Part shown: piece by piece, positions 58,838-64,000 of the stretch
How the letters are laid out: each line of letters opens with the position of its first letter
Position numbering within the stretch: position 1 is the stretch's first letter
Source of the DNA: Granulicella mallensis
GTDB lineage: Bacteria > Acidobacteriota > Terriglobia > Terriglobales > Acidobacteriaceae
Assembly (NCBI RefSeq): GCF_014203225.1
Contig: NZ_JACHIO010000005.1
Span: 310,001 to 374,000, forward strand
Reading direction: 5' to 3'
DNA length: 64,000 bases
Notes under the pieces: generated by a model
Database searches by the model: none
What the model saw: only the letters and a program-made list of their open reading frames with translations
What the model was told of the DNA's origin: nothing
Position numbers and translations under genes: made by a program

Positions 58838-60364
58838 TTAGTGGCTGGCGACTGTCTGCTCGGCCAGATGGTGGAGCTCGTCGCTGTTGGTGGGACGGGT
58901 GTAAAACATGTGGCCGCCAGGGAATTCGTGAATGGAGACCTGCTTGGCGAGGGTTGGCGGGAGCTCGTTCTGGGTGAGGATTGAACCCATGAAGGGGCAG
59001 GAGAGATCGTTCCAGCCATGAAAGACGACGACGTGGAGTTTGGGGTCGGCGGCGATGGCTTCGCGAAGGTCAGGTACGGAGCCGCGCTCGGTTTCGCGGT
59101 TCTGGCGGTCCCAGAGGTTGCCTACCTCAGACGAGAGCAGGTCGTAACGCGCTTCGGACTTCCAACCGACGGTGACGGTGACGAAGTTGACCATGGCTTC
59201 GGTGATGGTGGCTTTGCCACTTTCGAGGATGGGATCGCCGGACTGCTGGAAGGAAGAGTAGGGAAAGGGGTCGGGGTCGGTGACATTGGAGTCGTAGACA
59301 GAGCCAATGGTGCCGTTCTCGCGATGGATTTCCCGGAGGAAGGCGCGAGTTTCGAGGCGGCCCCCGGAGTGTTTGACGAACTCGGGATCGAGGCCGGTCA
59401 TTTCAGTGACGTGCTGGATCATGGCATTGGTGGCGGCTGGGTCGGAGGGACCTTTGATGAGGGTAGAGGCGTACTCGCCTTCGTCGTAAGCGATGACGTC
59501 CTTCATGGCCTCGGGGGTGAGCTTGCCTTCGTTTTCAAGGTGAGCGGCGGTAATCGCGGGGAGGGTAATCATCCAGGGGACTGGTGAGAGATTGCCGTCG
59601 CCAAAGCTGGGGTTGAGATAAGGGCTGACGAGGAAGAGGCCGTTGACGCCCACGCCGAGGTCCGCCTGTAGATAGTGCGTAATTCGAGGACCGCGGTAAC
59701 CGCCATAGCTCTCGCCCAGAAGATATTTCTTGGAGGGCATCCGCTCGTTCTTGGTCAGCCACTTGTAGATGACCGTGGAAAGGTACTCGACATCCTGGGT
59801 GGGGCCGTAGAAGAGCTTGCGGCTCTCCGCCTCATCCACGAGAGATCGGGAGTAGCCGGTGCCGATGGGGTCCAAAAAGACCTCGTCCGTGAAATCGAGC
59901 CAGGTGCCGGGGTTATCGGTCAGGGTGGGTGGGTCGGAGGGGGAGTTGCCGGCGTTGCCGAAGATGACGTGCTTGGGGCCGACGGCACCGAAGTTGAGAT
60001 AGCCGGAGGCAGCACCGGGGCCGCCGTTGAAGGCGAAGAGCACGGGACGGTTGGTGTGGTCGCCATCGAGAATGTAAGAGGTGAAGACGACTTCGCCGGT
60101 GGGGTGGCCGTCAGGCGCGGTGAGTTTGATGGTACCGACGGTAGCGGTGTAGTGAAGGGTCTTGCCGTGAACGCTGATGGTCTGAGCGACGGATTTGTCG
60201 GGGGAAAGGGGCTCGAGCTTGATTTCGGCGGGCTTGGCGGGAGTGCCGGTTGCGGGCGAGGCCTGCGGGGGCTGGCCGCCGCGCTGAGCGAGAAGCGCGG
60301 AGGAGCCTAGCGCGGACAAAGAAAGGGGCAGGAGGACTGTACAAGTGAACCGCTTGAAGACCAT
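58838..60364 (-). CDS. Secreted S10 family serine carboxypeptidase-like protein
   Basis: The 508-residue alpha/beta-hydrolase has a signal peptide (FTCTVLLPLSLSALGSSALLAQ) and a low-complexity Pro/Ala linker to about residue 48. The catalytic set is complete: oxyanion loop FNGGPGAAS, nucleophile Ser219 in GESYGG, Asp453 in HGWNDLSCP and His485 in FPGGHMFY. It would act in the periplasm or outside, trimming C-terminal residues of peptides. ATG 60364 begins the signal peptide; the longer frame adds 42 irrelevant residues. It ends at the nested palindrome. It is transcribed alone, 144 bases after the GT87-like gene. Confidence 0.9.
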   Translation of the reverse strand: MVFKRFTCTVLLPLSLSALGSSALLAQRGGQPPQASPATGTPAKPAEIKLEPLSPDKSVAQTISVHGKTLHYTATVGTIKLTAPDGHPTGEVVFTSYILDGDHTNRPVLFAFNGGPGAASGYLNFGAVGPKHVIFGNAGNSPSDPPTLTDNPGTWLDFTDEVFLDPIGTGYSRSLVDEAESRKLFYGPTQDVEYLSTVIYKWLTKNERMPSKKYLLGESYGGYRGPRITHYLQADLGVGVNGLFLVSPYLNPSFGDGNLSPVPWMITLPAITAAHLENEGKLTPEAMKDVIAYDEGEYASTLIKGPSDPAATNAMIQHVTEMTGLDPEFVKHSGGRLETRAFLREIHRENGTIGSVYDSNVTDPDPFPYSSFQQSGDPILESGKATITEAMVNFVTVTVGWKSEARYDLLSSEVGNLWDRQNRETERGSVPDLREAIAADPKLHVVVFHGWNDLSCPFMGSILTQNELPPTLAKQVSIHEFPGGHMFYTRPTNSDELHHLAEQTVASH

Positions 60365-60508
60365 GGGAGATATGGTAATTGTGTTTGAGCGCGCAGTGCG
60401 GGGATGCAGAGGATTTGCTGTTGCTTTTGCTTCTGAGATAGGCCCGGACATGGAGGAGAGGAAGGGAGGAGGCTTTAGCCTCGGGGACATGCCTTCTTCT
60501 CAACGGGG

Positions 60509-61786
60509 TTAAGTCTGCAGTCGCCTGGTTCGTTGCGAGGCCGCATGGAGCAAAAGGATGATGGCCGCCAGAATGACCCAGCTCTCCAGGCACGAGAAGC
60601 CCGCAACCCACCATCTGGATTGCCTGAATACAGGCCAGAGGTGGAACGCTACATGCATGATCAAAATGGTGTGTATGGGAACCAGAAAGACCGTGGATAG
60701 CGCAAGAACCGCCCTGGCCTGGAACGACTTCGGATGCCGGAAGACAAACAGGAGCGCCAGAAGGATGATGCCGGTGTTGTAAGTGCGCTGGTAGATAGGC
60801 AGTAGCCCGATCAAGCTGATGGCAGAGAGGAGCAGCCAGCTCTTTTGAGGGTCGTGAGCGTGCGACTTTCGCAGGAGGATCAACCACCACAGCACCAGGA
60901 GAGATGCCGTGGTCCACGCCAGCACATTTGCCAGGGGGATGCTATGGAAGATGGCGTAAAACGGCATCTGCAGGTTGATGCAGGCAGGGTTGGGACCGAA
61001 GAAGGAAGCGGCTCCATCGTAAGAGAACAGATAAGCAGTGTTTTCCCGTAAGTGAAGAATCCAGTCTCGTCCAACCGGCGCAAGGTAAACCAGGGTGAAG
61101 AGAGAGATGGCGGAGACAAAACCTGCGCAGAGGCCGAGCAGTTTCCATCGTTTCCCCAGAAGAAATAAGAGCAGGGCGGGCGGGCCTATGGTCGGTTTGA
61201 TGCAAAGGCACAAGGCGAGCAGCAGCGCGGCGCCGGCGTCGTTTTCTTCATGGGCCAGCAGGAGACTCAGGAGAAACAGGATGCAGGTGATTGCACTGGG
61301 GTTCGCCAGGCGGATGGCGGTGTGCATGGGTGCCAGTCCAAAGGCAAAGGCGAGAAAGAACCAGCGGCGGGAGCTATGCCAACTGGTGTTGATCAGGGCC
61401 GAAAAACGGATAACAAGCAGCGTATAGAGCGCGGTGCATAACAGCACGTAGAGGGCGCGCGCGGCGACCCAGCGAAAGAGTGCCAGCGGAAAGAAGAGCG
61501 GGAGTGCGGTAGGAGGATAGATCGGGCGCTGGGCAGAGTCGTCGAGGCCTATGTCAGGATCGGCGCCGCGAGCCACCCATTCCTCCAGGACCCCGGGGTA
61601 CTTGTAGGGATCCTGGTGATGCATCAGCCTTATGGCAGCAATATAAGGTGCTGCCATATCGTTGCCCTGCTGGTGCATGGCGAGAACGGGGCCCCTCACG
61701 AGGAACTCCGCGAACGCGAGCACTGTCAGCAGAATGGCGAGTTTGAGGCGCAGGGTACTCGAAACTGGAGATCGGTGTTCGGTCAC
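60509..61786 (-). CDS. GT87/DUF2029-type membrane glycosyltransferase
   Basis: The 425-residue protein has about ten TM segments. After TM1 comes DMAAPYIAAIRLMHHQDPYKYPG, the acidic D...Y loop of the GT87 (PimE-like) family that holds the catalytic Asp, followed by YPPTALPLFFPLALF. No soluble domain. GT87 enzymes are polyprenyl-phosphate-sugar-dependent mannosyl/arabinosyltransferases; the sugar here is unknown. It lies 9 bases after the FtsX-type permease gene on the same strand, so they probably share a transcript. Confidence 0.8.
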   Translation of the reverse strand: MTEHRSPVSSTLRLKLAILLTVLAFAEFLVRGPVLAMHQQGNDMAAPYIAAIRLMHHQDPYKYPGVLEEWVARGADPDIGLDDSAQRPIYPPTALPLFFPLALFRWVAARALYVLLCTALYTLLVIRFSALINTSWHSSRRWFFLAFAFGLAPMHTAIRLANPSAITCILFLLSLLLAHEENDAGAALLLALCLCIKPTIGPPALLLFLLGKRWKLLGLCAGFVSAISLFTLVYLAPVGRDWILHLRENTAYLFSYDGAASFFGPNPACINLQMPFYAIFHSIPLANVLAWTTASLLVLWWLILLRKSHAHDPQKSWLLLSAISLIGLLPIYQRTYNTGIILLALLFVFRHPKSFQARAVLALSTVFLVPIHTILIMHVAFHLWPVFRQSRWWVAGFSCLESWVILAAIILLLHAASQRTRRLQT

Positions 61787-61795
61787 GGAACCTGT

Positions 61796-62905
61796 CTACT
61801 CATACGAGAGAGCATCGATGGGATCTTTGCGTGCTGCTTTGAGCGCGGGATAAAAGGCCCCGAGCAGAGCTCCGGCCAACGCGATAAGGACGGCTTTGAT
61901 GTCCCATTCCAGTGTGAGTTGGAAGCTCAGGGTCGGGTTGATGTGGGCGTGCAGGAACCAGCGCAGCACATAGGTTGCGACGACTCCGATGAAAATGCCG
62001 GCTATGGCCAGCAGCATGGTCTCGCGCAGCACGACGGAGACGATGCTGAATTGCCCTGCGCCCATTGATTTGAGAATACCGATCTCTCTGGTTCGCTCCA
62101 TGACGGCGGTGTACATCGACTGGAAGATGACCATAAACCCGATGATGGTAGCAATGCCGATGATGACGTTCAACGCTGGTTTGAAGCCTGGCAGGTGGTC
62201 GGGTGTGAGTGTGGAGAGATACTCCTGGATGGTCTGTACGCTGTACTGCTGCATGCCGTCAGTATTCAGGATTTCGTTGCGAACATCCTCCTGGAACTTT
62301 GGTTGGTCCTCCGTCTTTAGGTAGAAGGCCGCGGCCTTGCCGGGATTGCCGTCAAGCTGGTCCATGGTGGCGAGAGGGATGTATTTGCGTCCGCCTTTGC
62401 CGTGCTCGACGATGCCTCGGACCGTGAAGTCGTGGTTGAGAATCTTGATCGTGTCGCCGACCTTAACGCCCTTGCCCTTCGTGGCTTCCAGGTCGTCGAT
62501 GATGGCGTCGAAGGGCTGCTGGAAAGGAGTTCCGCTGATAAAGACGAAAGGTTTCAGCTCGTTGTAGCTGGCGTAGTCGATGCCGGAGATGTTTTCGAGC
62601 GAGGCTCCGGTGGTGAGTTTGATGTTCACCGGAGAGACGACCTGAACATGTGGGAGCTTGCGGAGCACATCGGCGATACGAACGTCGGCGGCGGCGGCGC
62701 TGGTATTGAGCAGTGCGCCGGCGGTGCCGGGACGCACGATCATGTCCATGCCGATGCCGGATTGCTGGGTGCGGCTGCCATTGAGGATGCCGTAGAAGAT
62801 CGCCACGACCGAGAGGATCATGATGACTTCGATGGCGACAGCGAAGGCGCTGATGACCGAGCGAAGCGGACGATGGACCAGATTGCCGACAATGAGTTTG
62901 TTCAT
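61796..62905 (-). CDS. FtsX/MacB-type ABC transporter permease
   Basis: The 369-residue permease has the type VII fold: TM1 at residues 15-42 (SVISAFAVAIEVIMILSVVAIFYG), a periplasmic MacB-PCD domain (about 45-255), then three C-terminal TM helices with the conserved VMERTREIGILKSMGAGQFSIVSVVLRETMLLA coupling segment and the end ALKAARKDPIDALSYE. Such permeases transmit ATPase motion to the periplasm (lipoprotein release, peptide export or signalling) and do not form a channel. No ATPase partner is in view, though one could lie elsewhere. Confidence 0.9.
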   Translation of the reverse strand: MNKLIVGNLVHRPLRSVISAFAVAIEVIMILSVVAIFYGILNGSRTQQSGIGMDMIVRPGTAGALLNTSAAAADVRIADVLRKLPHVQVVSPVNIKLTTGASLENISGIDYASYNELKPFVFISGTPFQQPFDAIIDDLEATKGKGVKVGDTIKILNHDFTVRGIVEHGKGGRKYIPLATMDQLDGNPGKAAAFYLKTEDQPKFQEDVRNEILNTDGMQQYSVQTIQEYLSTLTPDHLPGFKPALNVIIGIATIIGFMVIFQSMYTAVMERTREIGILKSMGAGQFSIVSVVLRETMLLAIAGIFIGVVATYVLRWFLHAHINPTLSFQLTLEWDIKAVLIALAGALLGAFYPALKAARKDPIDALSYE

Positions 62906-62959
62906 AGGGTTACGCTAAATTTCCAATTGTGGCTGGGGAGAGCACCAGCTTTTTGATAA

Positions 62960-64000
62960 TCATGCCATGCCGAAGGTGCGTTCGGCGGTTGCAGGCGCGG
63001 CCTTTTCAGGATCAAAGATAGAGCTGACGACCGGAAGGACGTACCTGCAGGCAAAGGCGAGAATCACCATGTATTGCGTCGTGGCTACCATGCCGAAAAG
63101 GCCACCCACAGCGCCCTCTGGACCCGTATGTGCGACGACCAGGACCGCGATGATCGCGGCGGGATGACTTCGGACATCGCCCAGGAACCAGGAGACGATA
63201 AAAAAGACAGCAGCCATACAAAGAGGCGCAACGAGAAGCACGCCGGTCAACCCGCCTTCGCGATAGAGATCGGCAGAGAGTCCAAAAGAGACGCTGGTGG
63301 AAACATCATCGTCGGTGATGGCGCCGACCTGGTGTCCGTAGAGGTTGCCAAAGTAGACGAAAGGTTTATCGGGCCAGAAGACGCGAGGAATAATGTTTTC
63401 CGCACTTTCCACCATAGGCTGGTAACCCATGGGGCCGTATTCTTCCGTTACTCCAATGAGCGCATCATCGGGCGACAGCATCTGAAGCCTGTCAAGGAGA
63501 CCCATGGAGTGATCGTAGTAAGCCAGCTTGCCGTATACTCCGGCGGTACTTTCTGCATTTGCCTTGACGACTTCATCCATGTGGGTAAGCAGATGGGCGG
63601 CGAGCCTTGCATTGTCTAACCCACCTCCCTGGCTGAAGATTCTGCCGTATTGCGAGTAAGGAGTCGCGTACGCGTAGGCTACATAGATAACGATCACGAG
63701 CGAGATGATGTTGACGATCTTCAGCCTGTAGCGGCATATTGCGGCCGCGAGAACCCAACAGAAGGCGGGACCGAAGAGAGCCTGCTTGGAAAAGCTCAAG
63801 AGCCCTTCTCCCGTTGAAAGCGCAAACAGGAAGACCAGCCAGGGGGTAACGCTGCGCTCTCCATGGCTGGAGCGAATGGTATACATCACGCCCAGAATGA
63901 GAGCGAAGGGCAAAAAATGATCGCCGTTATAAATGGTCTGGATGAGGCTGCCCGATATCAGCCCTACTGCGGCAAGCGCATAAATGACCTTGAGAAACAG
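62960..64000 (-). CDS. Polytopic O-antigen-polymerase-like membrane protein (partial)
   Basis: The frame is open to the right edge of the window, so the N-terminus lies outside; at least 346 residues are present. Hydrophobic segments alternate with a large loop (about 120 residues, containing YDHSMGLLDRLQMLSPDDALIGV and IIPRVFWPDKPFVYFGNLYGHQVG). This is a layout seen in O-antigen or exopolysaccharide polymerases (Wzy-like), a group defined by topology more than motif. TTG 63913 is an internal candidate start but the reading continues in frame upstream. It fits the neighbouring glycosyltransferases. Confidence 0.6.
   Translation of the reverse strand: MFLKVIYALAAVGLISGSLIQTIYNGDHFLPFALILGVMYTIRSSHGERSVTPWLVFLFALSTGEGLLSFSKQALFGPAFCWVLAAAICRYRLKIVNIISLVIVIYVAYAYATPYSQYGRIFSQGGGLDNARLAAHLLTHMDEVVKANAESTAGVYGKLAYYDHSMGLLDRLQMLSPDDALIGVTEEYGPMGYQPMVESAENIIPRVFWPDKPFVYFGNLYGHQVGAITDDDVSTSVSFGLSADLYREGGLTGVLLVAPLCMAAVFFIVSWFLGDVRSHPAAIIAVLVVAHTGPEGAVGGLFGMVATTQYMVILAFACRYVLPVVSSIFDPEKAAPATAERTFGMA

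Overview
The window looks like chromosome from an acidobacterium of the Terriglobia (Terriglobus/Granulicella/Edaphobacter-like). The evidence is the GC-rich coding sequence, the combination of a soil-type DUF3738 (TIGR03435) protein, a TIGR03436 VWA protein, a very long Oar-like TonB-dependent receptor, a PadR-HAAS pair and KdsA (so an LPS-bearing outer membrane), and intergenic spaces full of palindromic repeats. This is inference from gene families; no rRNA or tRNA gene is present to anchor it.

Layout. 0.1-5.6 kb: DHA2 exporter, Gfo/Idh/MocA oxidoreductase, a UvrC-like protein lacking the C-terminal nuclease, and a DUF3738 protein. 5.6-9 kb: tldD / small Zn-ligand protein / tldE(pmbA). 9-17.5 kb: acyltransferase, DUF1906-like lipoprotein, YfiT-like DinB protein, a PD-(D/E)XK-like protein, brnTA, a wrecked higBA, dusB, a HEPN two-gene unit and rpmE. 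17.8-22.3 kb: RibD-type reductase, VOC protein, AraC regulator, and two COG0523 metallochaperone GTPases, the first behind a Fur-family-like palindrome. 22.4-28.6 kb: a staphyloxanthin-type C30 carotenoid operon (crtN-aldH-crtP-crtQ-crtO) without crtM. 28.7-31.9 kb: eutBC and padR-HAAS. 32-38 kb: acyltransferase, DnaC-like ATPase, DUF2393-like protein, kdsA, GlsB-type protein, VWA protein. 38-40.6 kb: mostly repeats around one secreted protein. 40.6-45.0 kb: an AT-richer accessory island (zinc-ribbon/PIN-like nuclease, YaaC-family protein, three-TM protein, HEPN-like protein). 45-50 kb: rtcB, then rplM-rpsI-rpsB-tsf. 50-55 kb: TonB receptor divergent from two secreted TonB_C-domain paralogues. 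55-64 kb: membrane glycosyltransferases, S10 carboxypeptidase, FtsX-type permease and a polymerase-like membrane protein cut by the window end.

The observations I find most worth following are: (1) intergenic palindromes built from 7-bp periodic words (CTCGnnn/GAGnnnn, AGGGATT-like, AGGGCCC-like) that share a design but not a sequence; (2) a 93-bp duplication of the 3' end of dusB that supplies the antisense-encoded C-terminal tails of two different antitoxins and marks the breakpoint that truncated higB; (3) the accessory island at 40.6-45.0 kb, plus the HEPN two-gene unit at 16.2-17.2 kb, which are candidate uncharacterised defence or toxin systems; (4) the compact C30 carotenoid operon. 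Start sites were chosen by homology, signal peptide position and Shine-Dalgarno sites, and several differ from the longest open frame.
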